64,000 bases of DNA from Alistipes sp. GTDB taxonomy: Bacteria; Bacteroidota; Bacteroidia; Bacteroidales; Rikenellaceae. Shown here one piece after another: positions 9,778 through 18,146 of this stretch. Position numbers and translations under genes: made by a program. Position 1 is the stretch's first letter. Each line of letters opens with the position of its first letter. The notes beneath the pieces are model-generated. The model had not been told where the DNA came from and did no database searches. It saw nothing but the letters and a program-made list of their open reading frames with translations. Location of the stretch: the NCBI GenBank assembly GCA_021202985.1, contig JAJQCA010000014.1:24251-88250 (forward strand). The letters run 5' to 3'.

Positions 9778-11577
9778 TTACTGGATAAAAAGGTAATTGA
9801 ACCGACCGAGAGGTGCGGCGTCCCCGTTAACGTAGAAATCCATTATATCTCCCTCGTTCTGCATATTGTCGACCCATTTGAATTCCAGTCCTATGTCTCC
9901 CGTAATGTCGAGAGCGTCCCGGGGTATGGCCACCACCAGAGCGTTACAGTTTACACTGTAGTCCAGTTCCGCGGCTTTTTCCCAGTTCCATCCGCCTTTA
10001 CTCCGTTCCAGGACGGCTTTGGTACCGGGAGAAGTACGGTTTACAATGTAGTCATACCCTTCCCAGCCCGTGGAGTGGTTGCGGTCGGAATTAATAAGAA
10101 GGTACATCCAGGCCGGGTCGCCGCTGTCGGTGAGTTGAGTGGCGGTTTCGACATAGAAATAGAGGTTCGCCTGATCGTATGCCACTTTGCAGAGCACGAT
10201 ATCGTTCCGCCCGGTGGTGTTGGTGTAGAAATCTCCGGCCCATCCACGGTGATGACGGTGGACGGTATTGCCGGGGTATGACCGGAACGCGGGAATTTCG
10301 TCCCACAGGGAAATGTCCGCAATGTCCATCCCGCTTACCGAGGGTGCCGGCGCCGGTGGTTCGGTTCCCTTGAATTTGCGCACATTGGCCGCAAGCTGGT
10401 AATAGTAATTATCGCCGTGACCGCCTTTCATCGGTTCTATATCGCGGCTGTTCTCTTGGTCGAAAGCGTCGGCGAACGCCAACTGGTCGCCGTGCCTCAC
10501 CCCGCGGATTGCTATCCATTCGTTCCACCCGGTAACGAAAACAAGGTCCGGGTCACTGCCGTGTGCCCTGTCCCACTGCTCCTGGAAATTGTAGCCCCAA
10601 TCCACAGCCCCCGGCTGAAAGTTGTAACCGTTGGCGTCGGTGTAGCTGCGACCGAACACTCCCGGGTAACTCATCCACGACAAACCCATATCCGGCGCCC
10701 AGTTCTGGGCGACGCCGACGGTCATCATTTCGTACTTGCCGTCCGCCTTGCGGCCGAACATGTGCTGGGGATATATCTGGAGCCATCCCCACTGGTCGTC
10801 GCGTGACGGTGGGTCGTTATATGTGGGCATACCCGGCCTGAATGTGAAGAAATTGGCAATCTCACTGCTGTTTGCAACCTCCGGATAGGCCATAACCACG
10901 GGCTTGCCCTGCCATTTGTACCAGAGGTCGGCATACAGGCCCGGTTTATAAAGGCTCTCGTAGATATCGTCCAGCGCGGCTCCGGGCCACCAGTTAATAT
11001 CGAAGGCCAGCATGAATGCAATTTTCGGCACTTTCACCCCGTCTTCGCGGGCCTGCTGAAATACTTCGCACAGGGCCATATAGGACTCCTTCCATGTAAA
11101 CGCGCCGTTGGTGCAGTCGAAAAAGATAGCGTCCACACCGGCCTCTGCGAGCATTTCGGCATGCTTGCGAAGTACCCACGGATCGGTGTCGATATAGTAA
11201 TCGAACAGCGGTTCGCCCCAATAAAAATAGTACCCGTCCTGCGGCCATGCCGGGTCGTAATAGTTGTTTGCCGCGGAAGGGTTTTCGGCTATAATACGAG
11301 CCGCGTCGTAGGACCTTTTGTTCTCGCCCTGCTGGGTGTGCCAGGTCCAGTAGAACATGGCCACCTGCTTGTTGGGTTTCACACCGCCCACCTCCTCGTA
11401 AGTGGGCAGCGTACGGCCGAGGGCATCCGTGGCCACAATATTTCCCTGTGTATATTCCGACGCGCCGCTGATTTCGAAGGCGCGGGTATCCGTTACCGAA
11501 CCGCCCAATTGCTCGTCATCCCGGCATCCTGCCAGCAGCAAAAGCCCCGCTAATGCATAGATATATTTTTTCATCAT
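9778..11577 (-). CDS. GH99/GH71-like glycoside hydrolase lipoprotein with C-terminal CBM9-like domain
   Basis: This 599-residue lipoprotein (MMKKYIYALAGLLLLAGC) is clearly paralogous to 7524-9335 along its whole length. Shared blocks include VAMFYWTWHTQQG, VLRKHAEMLAEAGVDAIFFDCTNGAFTWKESY, KPVVMAYPE, WGWLQIYPQ, NFQEQWDRAHGSDPDLVFVTGWNEWIA and the C-terminal NDIVLCKVAYDQANLYFYVETATQLT. The acidic motif here reads WNEWIA, nearer than the paralogue to the GH99/GH71 consensus. As a lipoprotein it is likely surface- or membrane-held, whereas the paralogue is soluble, so the two may act at successive steps on one glycan. It follows the discoidin-type gene by 15 nt and is probably cotranscribed. A second ATG lies one codon in (11574). 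Confidence 0.72.
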   Translation of the reverse strand: MMKKYIYALAGLLLLAGCRDDEQLGGSVTDTRAFEISGASEYTQGNIVATDALGRTLPTYEEVGGVKPNKQVAMFYWTWHTQQGENKRSYDAARIIAENPSAANNYYDPAWPQDGYYFYWGEPLFDYYIDTDPWVLRKHAEMLAEAGVDAIFFDCTNGAFTWKESYMALCEVFQQAREDGVKVPKIAFMLAFDINWWPGAALDDIYESLYKPGLYADLWYKWQGKPVVMAYPEVANSSEIANFFTFRPGMPTYNDPPSRDDQWGWLQIYPQHMFGRKADGKYEMMTVGVAQNWAPDMGLSWMSYPGVFGRSYTDANGYNFQPGAVDWGYNFQEQWDRAHGSDPDLVFVTGWNEWIAIRGVRHGDQLAFADAFDQENSRDIEPMKGGHGDNYYYQLAANVRKFKGTEPPAPAPSVSGMDIADISLWDEIPAFRSYPGNTVHRHHRGWAGDFYTNTTGRNDIVLCKVAYDQANLYFYVETATQLTDSGDPAWMYLLINSDRNHSTGWEGYDYIVNRTSPGTKAVLERSKGGWNWEKAAELDYSVNCNALVVAIPRDALDITGDIGLEFKWVDNMQNEGDIMDFYVNGDAAPLGRFNYLFIQ

Positions 11578-11592
11578 TTGTTTGTTTTAAGG

Positions 11593-12714
11593 TTATTCCC
11601 TGATTCCACCGTAAATCCACAGCTCCGACAGATAGGCATACGGTTCGCCGTAGCTCTCGACCAATGTCAACTTGAAATACCTCGACCGGACACTCTTCTG
11701 GTTGAGGTAGAAATACTGGGTATCGTCGGTACTGCCGTCGAAGTCGAAGAACCCGGCCTCTTCCCACCGCTCGTTATCTTCGCTCACTTCGATGCGCACG
11801 GTGCGCGGACCGTAAATAAAGCCGTCGCCCTGACGTGGGGTCAGCCCTATGGTGGAAATCACCATGTCGAGGCCGGTGTCGAAAACTGCATATACCGGAA
11901 ACGCAGCCCCCACCGAGGTATGCCAGATGGTATTGTCTATATCGCCGTCCAGGAGCCATTCCGGCCCCCACTGCCCGGCAAGCGGCTCGTCGTTACAAAA
12001 AATTACCGTCCAGTCGCCTTTGTAAGCGCTTAGATCCTCCTCGGGCAGCGGAACAAAATCGGGATAGGATTGTTGGGGATGGAAATAGGTCTGTGTGATA
12101 TCGTACACCGTGGCGTGTATAGTCGCACCCGACGGTGCAATGGAACCCAGGCGAAGCTCCCCGTCCGAGTCGGATTCCTCGATAACCGTCACGCTTTTGC
12201 CGGAGCGGTCGGTAAACGAGGCGCTTACCACCACCGGCATCCCCGTAACGTTCTGCCATCCGAGAATGGCCCCGCCGTAGTCGGCCCGGAGGCTGAGGGT
12301 GGCGCCTACCACCGTGAAGGCCGGATCCAGGGCGCTACCGCTTACCGTCACAGGCACGGAAGCCTCGCCCGAAGAGTTGTAAGAGACCAGCGTAAATTCA
12401 TGTTGTTCGCGGTCGAGATAACCGTCCACATTAAGCCGGCATTTGCCATCTTCGGTCTGATTCGCCTGGGCGTACTGCTCCGTGGCGCGGAAAACAACCT
12501 CCCGGCAACTGACAGGGTCGGTGTAAATAACTTCCACATAATCGTAAGAGGCGGGCATACGCCAGGAGAGTATTATCCGGCCATAGCAACTGCCGGCATC
12601 CGCCTCGGTTACCGGGTCGGGGACTCCTGCCGACCCGCTGTCCTTACTGCACGCAAGCGCCAGGAGTGCGGGCAAGACGGCAAAAAGCAGTCTGAAGTTG
12701 ATAGTTCGGTTCAT
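11593..12714 (-). CDS. DUF4998-like lipoprotein with C-terminal F5/8 type C (discoidin) domain
   Basis: This 373-residue lipoprotein uses the ATG at 12714 (MNRTINFR, lipobox ALAC). The frame is open 46 codons further upstream, but that stretch lacks signal-peptide character. Residues 30-130 resemble DUF4998, a fibronectin-like module common beside Bacteroidetes SusC/D genes (GRIILSWRMPASYDYVEVIY, EFTLVSYNSSGEAS). The last 150 residues look like a discoidin-type carbohydrate-binding fold (WLLDGDIDNTIWHT, YAVFDTGLDMVISTIGL, VRIEVSEDNERWEEAG, RYFKLTLVES, LSELWIYG). It is likely a glycan-binding surface lipoprotein cooperating with the hydrolase cotranscribed just downstream. No convincing promoter was found upstream. 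Confidence 0.72.
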   Translation of the reverse strand: MNRTINFRLLFAVLPALLALACSKDSGSAGVPDPVTEADAGSCYGRIILSWRMPASYDYVEVIYTDPVSCREVVFRATEQYAQANQTEDGKCRLNVDGYLDREQHEFTLVSYNSSGEASVPVTVSGSALDPAFTVVGATLSLRADYGGAILGWQNVTGMPVVVSASFTDRSGKSVTVIEESDSDGELRLGSIAPSGATIHATVYDITQTYFHPQQSYPDFVPLPEEDLSAYKGDWTVIFCNDEPLAGQWGPEWLLDGDIDNTIWHTSVGAAFPVYAVFDTGLDMVISTIGLTPRQGDGFIYGPRTVRIEVSEDNERWEEAGFFDFDGSTDDTQYFYLNQKSVRSRYFKLTLVESYGEPYAYLSELWIYGGIRE

Positions 12715-13022
12715 TTGTACTGGTTTTGGGTTAGAAAACATCTGGATTCGAATACTTGCAAGGTAGCGCCCCGAAACGGGAATTACGGCCGGGAATGTTC
12801 CCGGTTTTGAGCGATTTGTTCCACTCTTCCCGCTAAGCCTTGCAGGCGGCAATACGGATTTCGCACACCCGGGAGATGAAAAAAATTTATTCCAACCATT
12901 GGTATTTATTTTAAAACCTCTATATTTGCAGTCGATTTAACGAGTTCCTCACCTGCGGGGTCGATTTCAGTCGGCCTTTCGAAGCGGCCCGGGGCGGAGA
13001 AGAAGTTTTATCGGAAACATAT
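12715..13022. other. Divergent intergenic region upstream of the tRNA gene
   Basis: About 300 bp lie between the start of the minus-strand lipoprotein gene and tRNA-Asn. The only clear element is the tRNA promoter at 12899-12928. No gene is seen. Confidence 0.6.
12899..12928 (+). promoter_or_regulatory. Bacteroidetes-type promoter for tRNA-Asn
   Basis: TTG at 12899-12901, a 19-nt spacer and TATATTTG at 12921-12928 match the Bacteroidetes sigma-ABfr consensus (TTTG or TTG, 17-23 nt, TAnnTTTG). The mature tRNA starts about 95 nt downstream, which implies a 5' leader removed during processing. Confidence 0.75.
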
Positions 13023-13096
13023 TCCTCAATAGCTCAGTTGGTTAGAGCACCTGACTGTTAATCAGGGGGTCCAAGGTTCAAGTCCTTGTTGAGGAG
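13023..13096 (+). tRNA. tRNA-Asn (anticodon GTT)
   Basis: This is a complete cloverleaf of 74 nt. The acceptor arms TCCTCAA/TTGAGGA are at 13023-13029 and 13089-13095, with G as discriminator. The D arm is GCTC/GAGC. The anticodon stem CCTGA/TCAGG holds the loop CTGTTAA, giving anticodon GTT at 13057-13059. The T arm is CAAGG/CCTTG with loop TTCAAGT. The CCA end is not encoded (the next bases are CACC), so it must be added by nucleotidyltransferase. Confidence 0.96.
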
Positions 13097-13105
13097 CACC
13101 GGGAC

Positions 13106-13145
13106 GCAAAAAGGGACTTACACATAAGTGTAAGTCCCTTTTTGC
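13106..13145 (+). terminator. Strong terminator after tRNA-Asn
   Basis: A perfect 18-bp inverted repeat (arms start GCAAAAAGGGACTTACAC) with a 4-nt ATAA loop ends in CCCTTTTTGC. It begins 10 nt after the tRNA. The A-tract and T-tract are symmetrical, so it could stop transcription in both directions. Confidence 0.9.
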
Positions 13146-13469
13146 GATTGATATCCGGGGCAGTATACCGGCGGTCGGGTTACGGTTTTACGGGCCGGCT
13201 TCCTGTCCGGCGGCCGGACGAAGAATCCCTCTTCCCATTACCTCCCCGGCCAGCGACTTATTTGCGCGAGGCGGTAAATACTGACATCCTCACACCGCAC
13301 CCACAGCCGGATTCATTTAATATTGCATATACAGAAAAGCAGTGAGCGGGATAAGGGGCGAAAATCCTCCGGTGCGGCTGTCCTGCCGCATTTCCGACGG
13401 TTAACTTACTATAAACGAGTGCGCGAGAAGCGCGTGGGGCCGAGTGGCCTTTACGCCTGTGGGTTGTAT
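13146..13469. other. Intergenic region upstream of the umuD-like gene
   Basis: These 324 bp hold no gene I can support. The open frame at 13142-13345 starts inside the terminator and shows no motif. No consensus TAnnTTTG promoter and no obvious SOS-type palindrome was found, so how the mutasome genes are switched on is not visible. Confidence 0.5.
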
Positions 13470-14372
13470 ATGGAACACTTAGAAATACTAAAAACGGACG
13501 AAAGGGCCGCCAAAGCGTTTATTCCACGCCTGGGCGGGCTTTCCGCCGGGTTCCCATCCCCGGCGACGGATTACACGGGTGATGTCGTAGACCTGAACGA
13601 GCAGCTTATCACCAGCCACGGGAACACCTATTACGCCCGGGTGCTGGACGACTATCTGCTCGAGGGTGAACTGGAACGCGGCGACTCCGTGCTGTTCGAC
13701 GTCTCCATGCGCCCGGTGCGCGGCGATCTGGCCGTGTGCGTGATAGACGGGGAGGTGGTGCTGAAACGGATCGACCGGCGGCAGGGTCGTTACTGCATCG
13801 TGGAGACCTCCGGCCGCGTGGATAGCATCGGCCCGGACAGCGATTCCTATGTAATGGGAATCGTAACCTCCGTCATCAAAACCCGCCGGCGCAAGGGCCG
13901 CCGCACGGTCATGACCGACGAGTCGATGTTCGGCAGGCTCGTGCATTCCCACAAACGGGCCGTCAGGTGGGGTTACAGGCCGGAAGACCCCGCGGACACG
14001 GCCAACCTGGTGGACCTCAACAGGGAACTGGTACGCAACCGTATCTACACCGCTTATGGTGAAATTTACGGCGACTCGCTCCGGGAAGACGCCATCGACA
14101 GCGGCGACGCGGTAATCATAGACCGTATCCTCGACCCGGTGGACGGCGATTTGGTGATGAGCTACAACCAGTCGGAATTCCTCGTGAAATATATCGAGAA
14201 GCGGGCGGACGGCCTGTGGCTCGTACCGGGCAACCGGGAGTACGAACCGCTCCGCATCTCGGAAGAGGAGGAGACCGATAAACTCGTGTGGGGGATTATA
14301 ACCTATTCCATAAAACAGTTACGGCGGAAAGGGGGCGGCAATGGGAAACCGAAGACAGTTGCCCGAGTTTAA
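13470..14372 (+). CDS. Tandem UmuD-like protein (two S24/UmuD domains in one chain)
   Basis: This 300-residue protein contains two successive UmuD-like domains. UmuD is normally about 140 residues and works as a self-cleaved dimer beside UmuC. Domain 1 (about 20-145) keeps the cleavage-site context SAGFPSPATDY (Ala26-Gly27), VDLNEQLI and the lysine of VVLKRI (Lys99), but the GDSM serine motif is replaced by DDYL (Tyr62). Domain 2 (about 165-290) keeps GDSL (Ser203) and FLVKYI (Lys240) but has lost the FPSPxxDY cleavage region. Each half therefore has what the other lacks. The ATG at 13470 is preferred over the upstream in-frame 13323 because homology starts there. It overlaps umuC by 32 nt. 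No obvious LexA-type operator is seen. Confidence 0.85.
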   Translation: MEHLEILKTDERAAKAFIPRLGGLSAGFPSPATDYTGDVVDLNEQLITSHGNTYYARVLDDYLLEGELERGDSVLFDVSMRPVRGDLAVCVIDGEVVLKRIDRRQGRYCIVETSGRVDSIGPDSDSYVMGIVTSVIKTRRRKGRRTVMTDESMFGRLVHSHKRAVRWGYRPEDPADTANLVDLNRELVRNRIYTAYGEIYGDSLREDAIDSGDAVIIDRILDPVDGDLVMSYNQSEFLVKYIEKRADGLWLVPGNREYEPLRISEEEETDKLVWGIITYSIKQLRRKGGGNGKPKTVARV

Positions 14373-15702
14373 TTCGCTCGGCATCCGGATAAACTGGTAC
14401 GGGCTTGCCGACGGGAACAGTTTTTACTGCTCGTGCGAAACTTCGATCCAGCCATGGCTCGAAGGCCGGCCGGTGATAGTGGCTTCGAACAGCGACAAGA
14501 TCGCCATCGCGCTCAACCGCAGGGCCAAATCGCTCGGCTTCCGGATGGGGGACCTTCTTTTCGAGAAGACCCGCGAACTTAAGCAGCACGGGGTGGTGGT
14601 ATTTTCGAGCAACTACGAACTCTACGGCGACCTGTCGGCCCGGATGCATACCTGCCTCGGTTCGTTCGTGGAGGAGATGCAAATCGAGTCTATCGACGAG
14701 GTTTTCCTGAAGTTCACCGGGTTCGACGATTGGGATATCGACGATTACGGACGTACGATTATCCGCACGGTCCGCAAGGGCCTCTGGATACCCATAGCCC
14801 TCGGCATAGCCCCCACGCAGACCCTCGCCAAAGCGGCCAACAAACTGGCCAAGACCGAACTCGACCGGGAGAGCTGTTACGTGATAGCCACGGAAGAGGA
14901 CCGGGCGGAGGCGCTGCGGAAACTCCCCCTGCACCAGGTGTGGGGCATCGGCCGGCGGTGGCACGACAAGCTGTGCCGCGAACTGGGCACCGCTTCCCCC
15001 ACGGCATGGGACTTCGCCTCTATGTACCGTCCGCGGGTAAGGAAACTGCTCGGCGTGACGGGCGAACGAACCTACCTGGAGCTGAACGGCATAGAATGTA
15101 TCCCGTTCTCCACCGAAGTCGACACGAAAGACCGCATATCCACCTCCCGGATGTTCGCCGAATGCGTGACGGAATACGAGGCTGTCTTCGCCGCGGTACT
15201 CGACTACCTCTCCTCGTGCTGCCGTAAACTGCGCGGCCAACGGTCATACGCCGGGTCGGTCTACGTCTATTACCACACCAGCGTGCACGAGAACTACAAG
15301 GGCCCCAAGGACGCCCGCGGGCTGAAACTGGAGTTCCCCACCCCGCTCAACACCGAGGCCGAGATTATCCCCTACGTCCGGACCATTATGCGCACCACCT
15401 GGCCCCGTTACGCTCCGGGCCAGACCCGGTACCGCTACCAGAAGGCGGGCGTGATACTCGAAGGCATCACCACTGCCGACGCCCGCCAGCTCAACTACGA
15501 CAGCGACCCGGAACACTACGCCCGGATGGAGCGCCTGCAAACTGCTAAGGATCTTATAAACGGAACCCGCAATATGGACAGCCGCCTGCTGAAATATGCC
15601 ACCCAACTCACCAAAACCAAGAAGACCAAACTTCTGCGCACCATGAAAACGGGCAACCCCACCACACTCTGGAAGGACAGGTTCCGGATAAGGAACACCT
15701 GA
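14341..15702 (+). CDS. umuC: Y-family translesion DNA polymerase, UmuC-like
   Basis: This is a 453-residue DinB/UmuC-type polymerase, the catalytic subunit of an error-prone Pol V-like enzyme. The palm motif YGLADGNSFYCSCE contains the first metal-binding Asp (Asp24) and QIESIDEVFL carries the Asp119-Glu120 pair, so the active site looks intact. The fingers-region motif, usually SNNDGCVIAR, reads SNSDKIAIALNRRAKSLG. The helix-hairpin-helix region (HQVWGIGRRW) and the C-terminal little-finger and UmuC-specific part are complete. The N-terminus carries about 18 residues before the first motif. The gene overlaps the tandem umuD-like gene in another frame, which suggests translational coupling and a joint role in SOS mutagenesis. 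Confidence 0.93.
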   Translation: MGNRRQLPEFNSLGIRINWYGLADGNSFYCSCETSIQPWLEGRPVIVASNSDKIAIALNRRAKSLGFRMGDLLFEKTRELKQHGVVVFSSNYELYGDLSARMHTCLGSFVEEMQIESIDEVFLKFTGFDDWDIDDYGRTIIRTVRKGLWIPIALGIAPTQTLAKAANKLAKTELDRESCYVIATEEDRAEALRKLPLHQVWGIGRRWHDKLCRELGTASPTAWDFASMYRPRVRKLLGVTGERTYLELNGIECIPFSTEVDTKDRISTSRMFAECVTEYEAVFAAVLDYLSSCCRKLRGQRSYAGSVYVYYHTSVHENYKGPKDARGLKLEFPTPLNTEAEIIPYVRTIMRTTWPRYAPGQTRYRYQKAGVILEGITTADARQLNYDSDPEHYARMERLQTAKDLINGTRNMDSRLLKYATQLTKTKKTKLLRTMKTGNPTTLWKDRFRIRNT

Positions 15703-15774
15703 GCCCGCCCGGAGAAAGGGATACCGTCCATTTCTTAGTTATCCGGATAACATATTGAAGATACACCGCCGGGC

Positions 15775-16036
15775 GTGCAGTGCAGTTGGGCAAAGTTCCT
15801 GAAGACGGGAAGATGCTTGATTCCCCGCTCCCGGCCGGGATACGGGACCGGTAAAGAATAGAATATTTCCGCACCGGGCACGGGCCGGGAAAAAGTTAAG
15901 CAATCTCGATTCCCGTCCCGGAGTAAGTTTTCGTATCGGCAAAGGGGCAATACTTCCGCACCGGGCACGGGGCGGGAAAAAGTTAAGCAATCCCGATTCC
16001 TCTCCCGGAGGCAAGTTCCGTATCGGAGGACAGGCA
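15775..16036. repeat. Imperfect 87-88 bp tandem repeat array
   Basis: Two well-matched units begin AATAyTTCCGCACCGGGCA at 15862 and 15949, and a third start is at 16037. The period is 87-88 bp. Each unit also carries GGGAAAAAGTTAAGCAAT and CGTATCGG blocks. A more decayed unit precedes them (about 15775-15861), and the third unit diverges after about 20 bp. The rest of the 553-bp gap (15703-16255) has no gene. The array lies between umuC and the recombinase and does not look like CRISPR, since unit and spacer are not distinguishable. Confidence 0.8.
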
Positions 16037-16157
16037 AATACTTCCGGCCACGGACGGATATGCGGACCTCTATTTTTCCGTCCGTTTCCGGGCCGTGTAG
16101 CCGGCCCGGCCGTCAACGGTAATGGCAGCGGCAAAATTGATTAAAAATACCAAAATA

Positions 16158-16230
16158 TTTACTTTTTAGTAAAATATCCGGTCCGCCCGATACCACTTTA
16201 AGCCACGACTGGCCGATTATTTTAATTTTG
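16158..16230 (+). promoter_or_regulatory. Promoter and palindromic operator candidate upstream of the recombinase gene
   Basis: TAATTTTG at 16223-16230 is an exact TAnnTTTG -7 box, with TTTA 22 nt upstream (16197-16200) as a partial -33. The TSS would lie about 20 nt before the ATG at 16256. Upstream, TTTACT (16158-16163) and AGTAAA (16168-16173) form a short palindrome around TTTT, a possible operator. Confidence 0.5.
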
Positions 16231-16255
16231 TATTAACCACTACGTACTAAATATT

Positions 16256-17539
16256 ATGACAAGTTACCGTTTTCATTTCCGGCCCTCGCCAGGCAAGGGC
16301 CCCGGAATGGGCGTCCTGTTTATCCGTGTTATCCATAACCGCCGGTACAAAGATATCGGACGCGGTTACGTGATATCGGAGGACGAATGGGACCCGCAGT
16401 CAAGATGGGTAAGGTTATCCGGAACCGACCCGGCCCGCACATCCCGGCTCCAGGCCATATCGGAGTCGATGAAAGGTGATCATGCCCGTATGGAGTCACT
16501 ACTTTCATTACTTTCCGCGCGGGGGGAATACACCCTGGAAGATATCGCCGCCCTGTTCGGCACCTCGCGGCAGGACAATACCCTTATGGGTTACACCGCC
16601 ATTGTTAAGGAAGAGCTGGTGGCCGACGACCGTTACCGTACGGCACGGGCTTACCTCTCCGCAGCCAAAAGCCTCGTAACGTTCACGGGAAAAGATATTC
16701 CGCTGGGGGAAATCACTGCCGCGCTTATCCGTGCCTACGAAAGATACCTCTTCGACAAGGGGCTGAAGATGAACACCGTTTCATTTTATATGCGCAATCT
16801 CCGGGCTATATATTACCGGGCGGTGAAGGCAGGGCTGATAGTAAAACAACCCGTCAACCCTTTCGATGATGTTTACACAGGTGTTTTCGAGACGCGGCGC
16901 CGTTCGCTGGACCACGATCAGATAAGCCGGCTCACCGCGCTCGAAGCCGTATTGAACCGGAAACTGAACGAATGCGAAAGGCAGGGACGCCACGCAGTGC
17001 AAGGGGAAAGCATCCAACTGCGCCGGCTTAAAGAGGCGTTGATGTACTTTATGTTCGCATTTCACTCCCGCGGTATGTCGTTCGTCGACCTTGCATATCT
17101 TCGGAAGTCCGACCTGACGGGCGACACTTTAATATACAAACGCCGCAAAACGGGATTCTTTATGGAGGTTAAGATAACCCGGCCGATGAAAAAAATAATA
17201 AACTATTTCAAAAAGCAGACCGCCGCTACGCCATACATATTCCCCATAATCGATAGCCAAACCTGCCACCGGCGGCAGTATGAAACGGCTCTGAGCCGTC
17301 AGAACAGGTTGCTGAAGGTGCTTGCGGGTATGGCCTGTATCTGCAAAAACCTTTCTACCCACGTAGCGCGCCACACCTGGGCCACCATGGCAAAAAGGAT
17401 GGGATACAGCATACCGGTAATAAGCGAGGGATTGGGTCACCGCGATACCAAGGTCACGTCTATTTACCTCGATTCGTTCGGGAGATCCACCCTCGACGAA
17501 CTGAGCACACGCCTGTCCAAAGCCGTAAACGCCGCATAA
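16256..17539 (+). CDS. Tyrosine site-specific recombinase
   Basis: This 427-residue tyrosine recombinase has the layout typical of Bacteroidetes: an N-terminal Arm-like domain (1-110), a SAM-like core-binding domain (about 115-205) and a catalytic domain with all expected residues: Arg272 in FHSRGMSFVDL, Lys298 in YKRRKTG, His369 and Arg372 in THVARHTWAT, His395 in GLGHRDTKV, and nucleophile Tyr404 in TSIYLDSF. It should cut and rejoin DNA by strand exchange at short inverted sites. Its stop lies 41 bp from the left 20-bp inverted repeat of the putative invertible segment, the arrangement of Bacteroides promoter invertases. No relaxase or mobility gene is nearby, so a role as a local invertase is preferred over integration of a mobile element. 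Confidence 0.92.
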   Translation: MTSYRFHFRPSPGKGPGMGVLFIRVIHNRRYKDIGRGYVISEDEWDPQSRWVRLSGTDPARTSRLQAISESMKGDHARMESLLSLLSARGEYTLEDIAALFGTSRQDNTLMGYTAIVKEELVADDRYRTARAYLSAAKSLVTFTGKDIPLGEITAALIRAYERYLFDKGLKMNTVSFYMRNLRAIYYRAVKAGLIVKQPVNPFDDVYTGVFETRRRSLDHDQISRLTALEAVLNRKLNECERQGRHAVQGESIQLRRLKEALMYFMFAFHSRGMSFVDLAYLRKSDLTGDTLIYKRRKTGFFMEVKITRPMKKIINYFKKQTAATPYIFPIIDSQTCHRRQYETALSRQNRLLKVLAGMACICKNLSTHVARHTWATMAKRMGYSIPVISEGLGHRDTKVTSIYLDSFGRSTLDELSTRLSKAVNAA

Positions 17540-17580
17540 AAATGTGTTATTAAGAAAGGGCGGATAACGAAATAAAAAAA

Positions 17581-17600
17581 TGTCACTTTCAGAGTGACAG
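17581..17600 (+). repeat. Left inverted repeat of the invertible segment
   Basis: This 20-bp sequence (TGTCACT, TTCAG, AGTGACA, then G) is the exact reverse complement of 18147-18166. It is also internally palindromic (TGTCACT/AGTGACA around a 5-nt centre), the form expected of a crossover site with two recombinase-binding half-sites. The 5-nt asymmetric centre would fix polarity. Confidence 0.88.
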
Positions 17601-17631
17601 ATTAAGAAACACTCCCGAAAGCAACACACCA

Positions 17632-17664
17632 CAAATGTAAAGGATTTTTATTTAAAAAATCAAA
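17632..17664 (-). promoter_or_regulatory. Consensus promoter inside the invertible segment, pointing left
   Basis: On the minus strand, TTTG (17664-17661), a 21-nt spacer and TACATTTG (17639-17632) match TTTG-N(17-23)-TAnnTTTG exactly. The predicted start of transcription is near 17625. In the current orientation it fires through the left repeat toward the recombinase gene, antisense to it. Confidence 0.8.
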
Positions 17665-18146
17665 CAACCCGGATTATTTTTAACTTTTAAGAGCGCAGTT
17701 ATTTCAATTTTTTATTTTCTTATTTACATGAAATAAAAAAGGAAGCCATATTTAAGAAAGCCCTATTAGTCTTATTATTAAGTATTTACCGAGCTGCGCA
17801 TTCTGATTTAAGGTCAAAAAGGTTTGTAAGGGGAATAAATTCACTCCCCCTAACCCCGCGTTTTTATTTTATCACCCTGTTATATCATTGAGTATAGTAA
17901 GGCCAGGCGCTCTGGTTTAAAGTATCTCATTTATTCTTGACAACCAGGTGTTTCGATATATCCACCGGAAAGCAAACAATCACCAATTACGGTAAGTTAT
18001 TATTTATCAACTAACTTAATCAGACGTGGTTTTCCTGACGGGACACTTGAAACTATCCGTTTGGCTCAATGTTTCTCTCACAATACGGCTGTTAGTTTTC
18101 TTCTCGTTGGATTACAGTTGTTTCCGGCTGAATAAAACCGCATGGA

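Noticed and set aside
13142..13345. 67-codon open frame downstream of the tRNA gene
   Set aside because: It begins inside the terminator hairpin, has no recognisable motif and no start-site context; GC-rich DNA readily gives such frames.
15775..16036. CRISPR array
   Set aside because: The period is long and whole units are similar, with no short constant repeats separated by unique spacers. No cas genes are in the window.
17821..17880. Terminator near AGGGGA/TCCCCC in the invertible segment
   Set aside because: The possible stem is only about five base pairs with a long loop and the T-rich stretch is displaced, so it is too weak to call.
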